Shown piece after piece: positions 23,454-32,294 of a DNA stretch of 45,507 nt (position 1 is its first letter; each line of letters opens with the position of its first letter). Position numbers and translations under genes: made by a program. Source of the DNA: a virus. Location: positions 1 to 45,507 of the IMG/VR virus record IMGVR_UViG_3300027917_000072; one strand, given 5' to 3'. The notes beneath the pieces are model-generated. The model had not been told where the DNA came from. It saw only the letters and a list, made by a program, of their open reading frames with translations, and made no database searches.

Positions 23454-26400
23454 TGGCTAAGCCTTGGAAGGAATCCCGATGGGGAGCATACGATCCGCTC
23501 GCTTTTGGTTATTCAAATCGCCAAGAGACCGGATATCTTGATGACATACCAACGGCAAGTCCCGCTCATATTGGAACTTTTCTTAATCGCTCTCAGATTG
23601 ATTTAATCTTTAGAGAAGATTTGTGGGGATCTGTTAGATCTGTCAAAGATCTGGAAAAGATCCTCCCAGGAGCCATTAATCGAGTCTCTGGTGGTGATGA
23701 GAGGACGGCGCAAGAATTAAACTTACCAGAGAGCTTCTACGGTGAATTTGTTAAGATATGCGAAGAGATTCGCGGAAAGTGTAATTTTGAAACACTCGCA
23801 GAGTTGGGTGAAGTATACCGCAGGTATTATTATAAAGAAACGTTGGCTTATAAAGATAGCAGTGGAAAGTATTACTTAGATAAGCCATCTGGAGTAGAAA
23901 CTGAACCTGTAGAGACTGCCCCTGTTGGAAATACATTTTTAGATTTTGACGGTCGAGATTTCAACAATCTTATGGCTGTCACGGGTTTACAAGAAGGCGC
24001 TTATAGATCACTAGCGGATCGCACGAGTCGCACTGCCTTCTATAGTCCACTTCCAATTGATGGGAATGGCTCTCCGCTATGGAGCGGCAATGCCCTTCAG
24101 CAGGCTTCCGGACGAGGAAACTGGGGATACGGCTATGGTCCACAGTATGCCTTGATGTGGCAGTTTGCTCAAACAACCACATATAGTGATTTGGTAGAAA
24201 GGCTAACCACAACTACTACCGCAGATGGCACCGAAACGGGAACAAGGGTGGCTGGCACTACTCTCGGTCGCGTTAATTCTGCATTTGATTATCAAAGGCT
24301 CAAGGCAGCAGGAAAACAAGAAGAAATAGATAAGGCAAACGCTGCCGTAACTGCTGCCGCTGCGGCTCAACGAGCAGGTGCTGATGTTGAAGATCTGACA
24401 GAAGAGGACATCAGACAAGCAATTGTGTTTGAAAATCAAAGACTTCTCGCACAAAACATTGGTCAACTTGCGGACGCAAACATACGTCGTGGATATGCCA
24501 AAGAGAAATACAAAAGATCTTACATGGTCGACGGCGATCCCTATAAGTTAATTAACCTCCTCACGTTAAGAGAAAACGCTGCTGACTTTTCAAAGATAAC
24601 AGTTCCTCAAGCTTCGGCGCTTGTTCCAAAGATTAGTCTCTATAAGGTGCTTTATAAAGATACTGGAGACTATGACGGCGAAACGCCAATACTTTTCAAA
24701 ACATTTCTTGACCTCCAGGGCGAAAAGGATAAATCTGGAATAGAAAAAATACTAGGCGGCGCTCGTTCTGGTGTCGGTATTAAGTCTTTTGAATGGGAGC
24801 TTAATGGAACAAACATCGCAAATGTGAAGAGCGACATTACGGCAAAACTCGTTTTGTATTTCCAGAACTTTGATGATCTTTTACAAACCAACGAAAATGG
24901 GTTCAAGTATGTTGACCTTTTGGTTCGACCATCCAAAGAGGATCTTGAGGACGACAGTTTGGATACCAAAGAGACAGCAGATTTTATTAATGCTGACACG
25001 AGAGAGTTGGATCCAAAGTTTTATGAGATAAAAGCAGAAGTTGGCTGGGCTTATAATGAGTCATACTTGGGCGACCCAGCGAAGAAAAGAGCTTTCCAGA
25101 ACGCAGTTAAAAGCCAGAAGCATGTATTTTTCTTGACTCTTGTTGATCATGAGTTTGAGATTAATCAAGATGGGACATTCATGCTGACAATCAATTATCG
25201 AGCAAGATTGGATGGCATGTTGAATGATGTCCGCGCCGATGTTTTGATGACGGAAGAATCAAAAAGAAAGATATCTGAACTTACAGATAGGCTCGATGAT
25301 GCTAAAAAGAAAGATCCCGAACGAGAAAAAAGAATAAAAGAACAGATAAAACAAGTAAAAGATGAACAAAGACACGCGAGCAACGCAGATATACTTAATA
25401 AATTGCTTGTTCAAGAAAAGATTTTCATGGGATATTACGATAAAGACACTCTGCGAAGTGTTGGATATGACCTTGCCAAGCTTGATGCAAAAACATTAAA
25501 TCTTACGACAGATGGGCTGCCAACATCAGCAATGAGCATGGATTTCGTCAGAAGGCTTACGGATAGTGCCAAATCTCAAGCTGATGCTGACGCTGCGAAA
25601 GCTCGTGGCGCACTGATTGTTGATGAAGATAAGTGTGCTGCCACGACTCTTTCGCCTGGGGAACTCCTCGGCGGCACCATCGCCGCCGCATCCGGCATTG
25701 GCATCATCGCAGGAGCCATCGGACTCGTCGCCGACTCGGAAGGGACTTCCAATATTGCCGGTCAGATTGTTGGTGGTGTCGCAACTGCGGGTTCCGCAGT
25801 CGTGAATTTCTTCGGAGGCTCATCTCCTGATGAAGATGAGTCTCCGGATATACAAGAGATTGATCCTGATGAATATAGTTGCTTTGGAATCGGATACGCA
25901 TCACAAACAGGAACAGAAGTTTATCGCAAGCCAAAATCTTTGGATGATACTGAACAACTTGGTTTATATGAATTTAACGGAAGATATTATATTCCTTATT
26001 TTTTCTTAGGAGACCTCATAGACATTGTTGCCCAAAAAGCATTAGATGTTTTGGCGGCAGATGAGGATAGCTCTCCTGGCATGTTCAGCGACCCGAGAAC
26101 AAGAAATATTAAGATTATCTTAGGGAGTATCGGAGTTCAAAATCTTTTGAGCGACATCTCTCCTGGTCGCAAGATTGTCAACATCGGAGACGTTCCTGTG
26201 TCGATTGATATGTATCGAGACTTCTGGGCTAGAAGGGTGACAAAGAAACAAAGAGAAACTTATAGCTTAAATCAATTTATCAAAGATTGCCTGGAAGAGT
26301 TTGTTTTAGACGCAATTGGGTATCAAGAGTTCGACGGACAAAGAAAACAAATGTTCCGAGTAAAAGATGCAACGATATCGTTGCCAGCCAAAATGGATGG

Positions 26401-27196
26401 AGGCTCGCCTTTAGATCCTGTTTATAATAGGATAAAAGAGACAAATGGTGATAAGTCTACAGGTCTTACGGCTGGGGTTAGCGCAGGCGATGGCGAAATA
26501 AGAAAGCTCAATGTAACCGATACTCTGACATTCGGATCCAGAATAAATATCGATGCCCTAAAAGACCCAACACCGCTCCTGAAAATTGGAGAAGCCAGAT
26601 TCACAGCAGAAGATACATTCCAGTATAAGGTTTTCTACATTCAGAATGTCTTATCTTCAAACATGAGAGGAGACAGAAGAGAGGATGAATCCAACGGTAT
26701 TATGCATTTGGGTCTTGGTGAAAATAAGGGACTTGTAAAGCAAGCAAGTTTCTCCAGGTCCGACCTCCAAGGTCAGCGCGAACAAAGGGTCGTCGAAAGA
26801 GACAGGTTAGACCCTCTCAGTCATCTCGCCGATATATACAATGTAAACTTTACTATGTTCGGAAATACATTATTCTGGCCAGGGCAGTATTTATTTTTCA
26901 ATCCTATTGGTTTTGGTTCCAGATTTGGAAGTCCATTGAATCCAAGATCTATATCCAGAGTCATGGGTCTTGGAGGGTATCATACGATTGTTAAGGTTTC
27001 ATCCTATATTGAGGCAGCAAAGTTCGAAACGAGTGTCGAAGCACTTTACGAAACATCCGGCGGTGATAAGTCCGAACTCGCCCAGACTCAAGTCGAGGGT
27101 GCAGAATCTAACGACTCAGGAAACATTCAATCCGCTCAAGCCTCTCAGCCCATAGCGGCACAATCAAACACTGGCGATATCAACAAGAAGGGATAA
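23453..27196 (+). CDS. Large baseplate-region structural protein with central hydrophobic Gly/Ala segment
   Basis: A 1247-residue protein, unrecognised at sequence level. A helical Ala-rich, charged region lies at about residues 270-350, a Lys/Glu/Asp coiled segment at about 600-645, and a hydrophobic Gly/Ala glycine-zipper-like stretch at about 742-795 (TIAAASGIGIIAGAIGLVAD). An acidic DEDESPDIQEIDPDEYS linker follows. The last ~350 residues look beta-rich with a FWPGQYLFFNPIGFGSRFG motif. Its place after gp53 and its size suggest a hub or central spike-complex protein. The hydrophobic segment could insert in, or be shielded before, the host membrane at injection. Confidence 0.6.
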   Translation: MAKPWKESRWGAYDPLAFGYSNRQETGYLDDIPTASPAHIGTFLNRSQIDLIFREDLWGSVRSVKDLEKILPGAINRVSGGDERTAQELNLPESFYGEFVKICEEIRGKCNFETLAELGEVYRRYYYKETLAYKDSSGKYYLDKPSGVETEPVETAPVGNTFLDFDGRDFNNLMAVTGLQEGAYRSLADRTSRTAFYSPLPIDGNGSPLWSGNALQQASGRGNWGYGYGPQYALMWQFAQTTTYSDLVERLTTTTTADGTETGTRVAGTTLGRVNSAFDYQRLKAAGKQEEIDKANAAVTAAAAAQRAGADVEDLTEEDIRQAIVFENQRLLAQNIGQLADANIRRGYAKEKYKRSYMVDGDPYKLINLLTLRENAADFSKITVPQASALVPKISLYKVLYKDTGDYDGETPILFKTFLDLQGEKDKSGIEKILGGARSGVGIKSFEWELNGTNIANVKSDITAKLVLYFQNFDDLLQTNENGFKYVDLLVRPSKEDLEDDSLDTKETADFINADTRELDPKFYEIKAEVGWAYNESYLGDPAKKRAFQNAVKSQKHVFFLTLVDHEFEINQDGTFMLTINYRARLDGMLNDVRADVLMTEESKRKISELTDRLDDAKKKDPEREKRIKEQIKQVKDEQRHASNADILNKLLVQEKIFMGYYDKDTLRSVGYDLAKLDAKTLNLTTDGLPTSAMSMDFVRRLTDSAKSQADADAAKARGALIVDEDKCAATTLSPGELLGGTIAAASGIGIIAGAIGLVADSEGTSNIAGQIVGGVATAGSAVVNFFGGSSPDEDESPDIQEIDPDEYSCFGIGYASQTGTEVYRKPKSLDDTEQLGLYEFNGRYYIPYFFLGDLIDIVAQKALDVLAADEDSSPGMFSDPRTRNIKIILGSIGVQNLLSDISPGRKIVNIGDVPVSIDMYRDFWARRVTKKQRETYSLNQFIKDCLEEFVLDAIGYQEFDGQRKQMFRVKDATISLPAKMDGGSPLDPVYNRIKETNGDKSTGLTAGVSAGDGEIRKLNVTDTLTFGSRINIDALKDPTPLLKIGEARFTAEDTFQYKVFYIQNVLSSNMRGDRREDESNGIMHLGLGENKGLVKQASFSRSDLQGQREQRVVERDRLDPLSHLADIYNVNFTMFGNTLFWPGQYLFFNPIGFGSRFGSPLNPRSISRVMGLGGYHTIVKVSSYIEAAKFETSVEALYETSGGDKSELAQTQVEGAESNDSGNIQSAQASQPIAAQSNTGDINKKG

Positions 27197-27197
27197 G

Positions 27198-28484
27198 ATG
27201 GCAAAGGAAGAAACAAACATAGAAAGAATTAGACAAAGAGCAAGAGCCAATAATAATCTTGGCTCAAGGGATCTTTTTGATCAGAGATTGACTTATTCCG
27301 CATTCGCTTATGAAAACGTTAGAGAAGAAATAAGACCAGTTATAAAAGATTTCAATCGAGATGAATTCATTCTTTACGGAAGAGTGGACAAGAATTACAG
27401 AGCAGTTACAGTCAAGCAATCTTCTCTGGTTGCCATACCGGACACAGATGAACAGCTTGCTTTACCTTTTGTCGCCACTGCGATAACTGAATTCATAAAG
27501 CAAGTCAAGATTGACCTAAATAAACAAAAGTTGGCGAGATACCCATTCTTCAGAAATTTAGAAGTCGTGAGATCTTATGTCCCATATGATTATGTTCAAA
27601 TTGATATGCTTAACCGCGCATTTGATGCTTTCTTGTATTCTCAAAGAGGCTTAGGCAAAGCGAAAGATATTATGAATATCGACATCTTTATTCAAAGGTT
27701 CGTCAACTTTCTTATGGAATATGCTCAAGAAAACCCGCTATCCTCTCAGGCATTCATCACATCAAGATTCTACGATATGAGTTGTAGTGGTCTGTGTATT
27801 GACTTTCGAGATGACAGCTTTTCGGATGACTCTGTTAAGATGGCACTCATTGACTCTCCTCACTTTGACTATTACGCAAGCCTCGCGGCAAAGTTCGGCT
27901 TCTATGTCGACAAGAACATGCCAACCAGGCTTGTTAGTAATCTTTCTTCCTCAGCAACAAAGAAGTTTATTTTGGCGACAGGTCAAACCAATCCTTCTCC
28001 TACCAACGTTTTTGTTCAAAACTACAATACGGCTTATAGAAAAGACATTGAAATATTCAAGAACTTTATGTTTATTAGTTATCGACGTTATGCGACAACA
28101 AGACCGACGGTCAATGAAGCATTCGTACAAGACGGGAATCTCTTCACGAGATATCGCCAGAGAGAATTCGAGTTGGCAGCCGAGTATGAGAAGAAATATA
28201 CAAGCGAATTTTGGACAGACTTCTACGTCAAGCTAAGAAATGTCGAGTCTCAACTTGGCTTTTCCGAGAATCAAATCCGAACGATCACAAATAATGCTAT
28301 TCAAGTTGAAAAAAGTATTGACAGATTGGCTTCTTTGAATTATATTAACAGGGTGTTTATGGATATCCCTATCAAAGAGGGCTCCTCGAACGATAGAATA
28401 TATCGAAATTATCTTCGCGGCATGACAGAGATGCCATTCGAAAACTACCCAGAATACCTTAAAGAAGTATACAAAACGAGGTAA
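27198..28484 (+). CDS. Unknown structural protein, end of the tail module
   Basis: In the 428-residue protein I see no catalytic motif or membrane segment. It is rich in Phe, Tyr, Arg and Asn, with a mixed alpha/beta look, a SCSGLCIDF pair of cysteines near residue 196, and a helical C-terminal third. It starts two bases after the previous stop and is followed by the replication module, so it is probably the last gene of the baseplate operon. A sigma70-like promoter lies inside its 3' end (28318-28346). Confidence 0.7.
   Translation: MAKEETNIERIRQRARANNNLGSRDLFDQRLTYSAFAYENVREEIRPVIKDFNRDEFILYGRVDKNYRAVTVKQSSLVAIPDTDEQLALPFVATAITEFIKQVKIDLNKQKLARYPFFRNLEVVRSYVPYDYVQIDMLNRAFDAFLYSQRGLGKAKDIMNIDIFIQRFVNFLMEYAQENPLSSQAFITSRFYDMSCSGLCIDFRDDSFSDDSVKMALIDSPHFDYYASLAAKFGFYVDKNMPTRLVSNLSSSATKKFILATGQTNPSPTNVFVQNYNTAYRKDIEIFKNFMFISYRRYATTRPTVNEAFVQDGNLFTRYRQREFELAAEYEKKYTSEFWTDFYVKLRNVESQLGFSENQIRTITNNAIQVEKSIDRLASLNYINRVFMDIPIKEGSSNDRIYRNYLRGMTEMPFENYPEYLKEVYKTR
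28318..28346 (+). promoter_or_regulatory. Sigma70-like promoter upstream of the short family A polymerase
   Basis: TTGACA (28318-28323), 17-bp spacer, TATATT (28341-28346), inside the 3' end of the preceding gene and about 140 bases before the polymerase start. The hexamers and spacer are identical to those at 36601. It would let the replication module be transcribed independently of late tail genes. Confidence 0.5.
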
Positions 28485-28486
28485 GG

Positions 28487-29671
28487 TTGCTCTTCCAGAC
28501 TCTTGATGAAAAACAAGAATGCGTTGGGATTTATTGCGGTGATGAGTTGATTTTTAATCAACCTCTTCCCGAAAATCTTTCTCATACTTGGTCTTATTCG
28601 GCTTTCTTGGCTGACTTGGACGTAGAGTATGCCAAGCTCTATTGCGGCTCTCAAACGCTGGATGACGCATGTCCTGAGTCACTTAGAGACCAGTGGGACG
28701 ATGTTAAAGAAAGGCTGCTCGCTTTCCATAAGTCCTTGCGAACAGCAAAGATTGATCTTTCTCAAAATTGCTTTTATGATTTGGTTCCGCAGCGATTTTT
28801 GATTGAGTATTGTTATGTTCGAAACCTTATAACAGATTGGGTTTTCCAGAACTTCGAGAAGCCAAAGAACTATGATTATATGCTTGATCTCACAAAAGAG
28901 ATTGACAGAATCAAACACACAAAACTTAAAATCGACTTAAAAGATCTCAATATGGTAAAGCGAGACCATCGAGATTTCGCAAAGAAGATTCGCAAACTTA
29001 ACCCTTATTGTCATTTCAATATCAACGGAACAAAAACAGGAAGGTTAACAACTACAAAGGGAAGCTTTCCTATTCTCACATTCAAACACGAATACAGAAG
29101 CATTCTCAAACCAAGCAATGATTTCTTTGTTGAACTTGACTTTAACGCAGCAGAAATCCGAACTCTTCTCTCACTCCAAAACAAACCACAACCACAAGAA
29201 GATATCCACGAGTGGAACATAAAAAATGTTTTCAGCGGAAAAGAAACCCGAGAAGAGGCTAAGCAGCGTATTTTTGCTTGGCTATATAATCCCGAGAGCA
29301 CAGATTATGCCTGTGAAAGAGCATATGACCGAAAAAATATCTTGACAAAATACTTCTCAGGTGATAAGATTATAAACGCATTCGGAACAGAAATAGAATC
29401 AGAAAAGCGAACGGCTCTCAACTACATTATCCAAAGCACTTGTGCTGAAAACGTTTTAAGGCAGATGATTAAAGTCTCAAAGGCTCTTCAAGGCAGCAAA
29501 TCATATGTCGCTTTTCCTATTCACGATTCGATTGTGATAGACTTTTCAATGGAAGATGGGGACAAATTGAAGGAACTAGTGAAAATCTTTTCCCAAACAA
29601 AGCTTGGCGATTTTATGGTGAACATTCGCGCAGGAAAAGACTTTGGCAACCTAAAGGACATCGAGGTTTGA
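28487..29671 (+). CDS. Short family A DNA polymerase (palm/fingers only)
   Basis: TTG start at 28487 after GAGGTAAGG. The 394-residue protein contains all family A polymerase landmarks in order: GTKTGRLTT (191-199), motif A VELDFNAAEIR (215-225, metal-binding Asp218), O-helix-like EEAKQRIFAWLYN (256-268), NYIIQSTCAENV (312-323), and motif C IHDS (345-348, Asp347). HDE is replaced by HDS and the usual TAAD by TCAE. Only ~190 residues precede the polymerase motifs, so there is no proofreading exonuclease domain and the thumb is reduced. The window also encodes a separate 5'-3' exonuclease (35645) and a DnaE polymerase (44185), so this may be an accessory or gap-filling enzyme. Confidence 0.85.
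   Translation: MLFQTLDEKQECVGIYCGDELIFNQPLPENLSHTWSYSAFLADLDVEYAKLYCGSQTLDDACPESLRDQWDDVKERLLAFHKSLRTAKIDLSQNCFYDLVPQRFLIEYCYVRNLITDWVFQNFEKPKNYDYMLDLTKEIDRIKHTKLKIDLKDLNMVKRDHRDFAKKIRKLNPYCHFNINGTKTGRLTTTKGSFPILTFKHEYRSILKPSNDFFVELDFNAAEIRTLLSLQNKPQPQEDIHEWNIKNVFSGKETREEAKQRIFAWLYNPESTDYACERAYDRKNILTKYFSGDKIINAFGTEIESEKRTALNYIIQSTCAENVLRQMIKVSKALQGSKSYVAFPIHDSIVIDFSMEDGDKLKELVKIFSQTKLGDFMVNIRAGKDFGNLKDIEV
29342..29370 (+). promoter_or_regulatory. Weak sigma70-like promoter inside the polymerase gene
   Basis: TTGACA (29342-29347), 17-bp spacer, TAAGAT (29365-29370), about 300 bases before the FtsZ-fold gene. The same hexamer pair and spacing occurs at 35596. A partial -10 match makes this tentative. 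Confidence 0.28.
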
Positions 29672-29672
29672 A

Positions 29673-30509
29673 ATGAATATTGTAGGACTCGGTGGCGCAG
29701 GTTGTAACATTGCTGATGCTTTTTCACAGTATCCGCAATACAATGTCTTTAAGATAGATGTAGACATTTCAGGCGAGCGATGCTATGGGGTTCCAAAGCT
29801 CTCTGGAGCAGAGGAGTATGAGAAGCACTCGTTTCCAAAGCTGGACAGCTTCTTCGGAGAAATAAGAAAGAATAAAGAAGAAGTTATGTTCATTGTCGGT
29901 GGCTCTGGAGAGATTTCCTGTGCTTCCCTTAAGATTCTCCAGAAACTAAAAAGAAATGACATTACCGTAGTTTATATCCAACCAGACCTTGGTATCCTAA
30001 ATGAGCGACAAAAGATGATTGAAAGCCTTGTTCGAGGAGTCTTTCAGGAGTACGCAAGGTCGGGAGTATTCAAAAGACTTTTTCTAATTTCAAATCAAGC
30101 TTTAGATAACATGCTCGGCGGAGCACCAATTATTGGTTATTACGATACCTTGAATGAGCTTCTTGTATCTTCTATCCATATGATCAATGTATTCGAAAAC
30201 ACAAAACCTCTTGTGGGCAGTCCAAACTTCGGGAAAGAAACTCACAGAATTGTTTCCCTTGGTATGCTCATTATGGAAGAGAATATAGAAAAAATGTTTT
30301 TTAACATTGACAACTCCCGATCAAAATGTTATCTTTATAGCATAGCCGAGGAAGAACTCAAAACCAACAAGGAGTTGTTCTCAAGGCTTAAGTTTCAAGT
30401 CAAATCTAAAGAAGAGGAGAACCTTGAAGTTTCGTTCGCAATATATCCAAATGATTTTGGGCGCAATATTGCGTACATTGTTGAGAAGACACCATACACA
30501 CAAAACTAA
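29673..30509 (+). CDS. Divergent tubulin/FtsZ-fold protein
   Basis: The 278-residue protein follows FtsZ topology. It opens with NIVGLGGAGCNIADAF (2-17; compare FtsZ VGVGGAGGNAVNRM). MFIVGGSGEISCASLKIL (72-89) occupies the place of the GGGTGTG phosphate loop, followed by DITVVYIQPD. RGVFQEYARSGVFKRLFLISNQALD (121-145) matches the FtsZ ..VDTLIVIPN..L region. TLNELLVSSIHMIN (159-172) resembles AND.VL..V..I, and NFGKETHRIVSLGMLIMEE resembles DFADV..VM...GMAMMG. The phosphate loop is degenerate and the catalytic T7-loop Asp pair is absent, so GTPase activity is doubtful. It starts two bases after the polymerase stop and lies before the SSB gene. A PhuZ/TubZ-like or host-division-targeting role is possible. 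Confidence 0.68.
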   Translation: MNIVGLGGAGCNIADAFSQYPQYNVFKIDVDISGERCYGVPKLSGAEEYEKHSFPKLDSFFGEIRKNKEEVMFIVGGSGEISCASLKILQKLKRNDITVVYIQPDLGILNERQKMIESLVRGVFQEYARSGVFKRLFLISNQALDNMLGGAPIIGYYDTLNELLVSSIHMINVFENTKPLVGSPNFGKETHRIVSLGMLIMEENIEKMFFNIDNSRSKCYLYSIAEEELKTNKELFSRLKFQVKSKEEENLEVSFAIYPNDFGRNIAYIVEKTPYTQN

Positions 30510-30566
30510 AATGGCAGAGCAGGATATTTGCTGACTCTGTACTTAACCAATCAGTAGGAGAAAACA

Positions 30567-31331
30567 ATGGCACTTGATATTAGTAAGATTAGGCAACGAC
30601 TCGAAGAAGCAAAGGGAAATAACAAGTCTAATGGGACTTATTTCTGGCGACCCCAGGATGGAACCCAAGACATTCGCATCATCTCTCCAGAAGATGGCGA
30701 TCCCTTCAAGGATTACTGGTTCCACTATAATCTTGGAGCAGAAAACCGTGGTGGTGTTCTGTGTCCCAAGAAGAATCACGGTGAGGATTGTCCAATCTGT
30801 GATTTCAAGGACCAGCTTTGGAAGGAATTTAATGAGAGTCAAGACCCTGATACCATGAAAATGGCAAAGGATCTGAGCCCTCGCCAGCGATTCTTTTCTC
30901 CTGTTGTCGTTCGCAGCGAAGAAGATAGCGGCGTTCGAGTCTGGGGATATGGAAAAGAAGCTTACACTTCGCTTCTGAATCTTGTTCTTAATCCAGAATA
31001 TGGTGACATTACAGACACCGAAGACGGCACCGACCTTACCCTTACATATGGTAAGCCACCAGGTGCAAACTACCCAAAGACAACTCTGACTCCTCGTCGT
31101 CGCTCGTCTCCTCTTAGCGAAGACAACTCTCGGACCCGAGAGCTTATTGGGAGTATTCCAGAATTTGACAAGCTTTTCGTTCAAAAGAGCCAGGACGAAA
31201 TCCAAGGCATTCTGGATAATTTTATGAGTTCTTTGGATGGAGCAGCCGTAGAAGATGCAAACCCCCAAACATCTTCTTCCGAAGCTCAGACTGATGTGAG
31301 CGCAGTATTCAACGAGCTTATGAACTCGTAA
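30567..31331 (+). CDS. 32: Single-stranded DNA-binding protein (T4 gp32-like)
   Basis: The 254-residue protein has an N-terminal basic helix (SKIRQRLEEAKGNNK) like the gp32 cooperativity segment, then an OB-fold core. The zinc motif is CPKKNHGEDCPIC (Cys66, His71, Cys75, Cys78), matching the His/Cys3 zinc site of gp32. FFSPVVVRS and VRVWGYGKEAY strands follow, and an acidic Ser-rich C-terminus (from about 225) that would contact replication and recombination partners. T4 gp32 is 301 residues. AGGAG at 30556-30560 precedes the ATG. It lies between the FtsZ-fold and Dam genes. Confidence 0.92.
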   Translation: MALDISKIRQRLEEAKGNNKSNGTYFWRPQDGTQDIRIISPEDGDPFKDYWFHYNLGAENRGGVLCPKKNHGEDCPICDFKDQLWKEFNESQDPDTMKMAKDLSPRQRFFSPVVVRSEEDSGVRVWGYGKEAYTSLLNLVLNPEYGDITDTEDGTDLTLTYGKPPGANYPKTTLTPRRRSSPLSEDNSRTRELIGSIPEFDKLFVQKSQDEIQGILDNFMSSLDGAAVEDANPQTSSSEAQTDVSAVFNELMNS

Positions 31332-31349
31332 GCCACATCAAACCGCAGG

Positions 31350-31373
31350 GGGGCATGGGTTCAAAGATGCCCC
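31350..31373 (+). other. GC-rich hairpin between the SSB and Dam genes
   Basis: GGGGCAT (31350-31356) pairs with ATGCCCC (31367-31373) around a 10-base loop. No U-tract follows, so it is unlikely to be a strong intrinsic terminator; it could stabilise the SSB mRNA end or limit readthrough into the methylase gene. Confidence 0.4.
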
Positions 31374-31394
31374 AACACTTACCATGAGAAATAC

Positions 31395-32294
31395 ATGACA
31401 AGCAAGACACCACTTAGATATCCAGGCGGCAAGTCTCGTGCCGTTAAACATATTCTTCCACATATTCCTGAAGATTGCGAAGAACTTTGCTCGCCTTTTC
31501 TTGGTGGTGCATCGGTGGAGCTTGCTGTTGCCGCAAGGGGGACGAAGGTATACGGATATGACATCTTCGTCCCTCTTGTTTGGTTTTGGCAAGCATTGCT
31601 TAAAGACCCAGATCATTTAGCCGAACTCTCAGATTCTTTCAGGGTTGAGAAAGAATACGAGCACCAAGGAAAGATCGAGAAGAAAAGAGGTCTTCCTCCA
31701 GAGACTTTCCGTGAATTTAGGAAAGAGATAAGAGAGGAAATAGAAAAAGAAAATCCTCAGTTCAGTTTTGACTTGGCAGCAAAGGTCTATGCTATCAATC
31801 GGTCAAGCTTTTCGGGCGCAACCCTATCAGGCGGTTTCTCAAAAAGAGCTTCTTATGCTCGCTTCACGGATAGCTCTATCGATAGAGTGAGAGACTTTCA
31901 TCAGCCAAACTTATCAGTAGAACAAATGGATTTCAAAGAATCTATTGCCAAACATCCTGATGCTTTTCTTTATTTAGATCCTCCCTATATGTTTGACAAG
32001 GAGTGGATCCCAAAGCACACTGATGAGAGAACAGGAAAGGTTATCGAAGGATACTGGATGGATAGAGACAAGCTATACGGCAAGGACGGAGACCTCCATT
32101 CCAGCTTTGACCATAAAGGTCTTTATGATATTCTTAGCCAAAGAGGCAACTGGGTTCTTTCATACAACAACACTCCAGAAATAAGAGATTTGTATAAAGA
32201 TTATGAAATCATTGAAGCCCGGTGGGCATATGGAATGAAAAACGTTACAACTAAAACGATGGGTAAGTCATCAGAAATACTAATTATAGGGTGA
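31395..32294 (+). CDS. dam: DNA adenine methylase (Dam / D12 class)
   Basis: N6-adenine DNA methyltransferase of 299 residues. The AdoMet motif PLRYPGGKSRAV lies at 6-17, SPFLGGASVEL at 33-43, the catalytic DPPY at 195-198, and an FSGATLSGGFSKR segment at 139-151 is typical of D12/Dam enzymes. The target is probably GATC by family, but specificity is not proven by sequence alone. Its stop overlaps the start of the nuclease gene that follows, so the two are co-translated. GATC is common in this window (e.g. 70-73, 113-116, 149-152), so the phage does not avoid the site. The ribosome site is weak. Confidence 0.93.
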   Translation: MTSKTPLRYPGGKSRAVKHILPHIPEDCEELCSPFLGGASVELAVAARGTKVYGYDIFVPLVWFWQALLKDPDHLAELSDSFRVEKEYEHQGKIEKKRGLPPETFREFRKEIREEIEKENPQFSFDLAAKVYAINRSSFSGATLSGGFSKRASYARFTDSSIDRVRDFHQPNLSVEQMDFKESIAKHPDAFLYLDPPYMFDKEWIPKHTDERTGKVIEGYWMDRDKLYGKDGDLHSSFDHKGLYDILSQRGNWVLSYNNTPEIRDLYKDYEIIEARWAYGMKNVTTKTMGKSSEILIIG

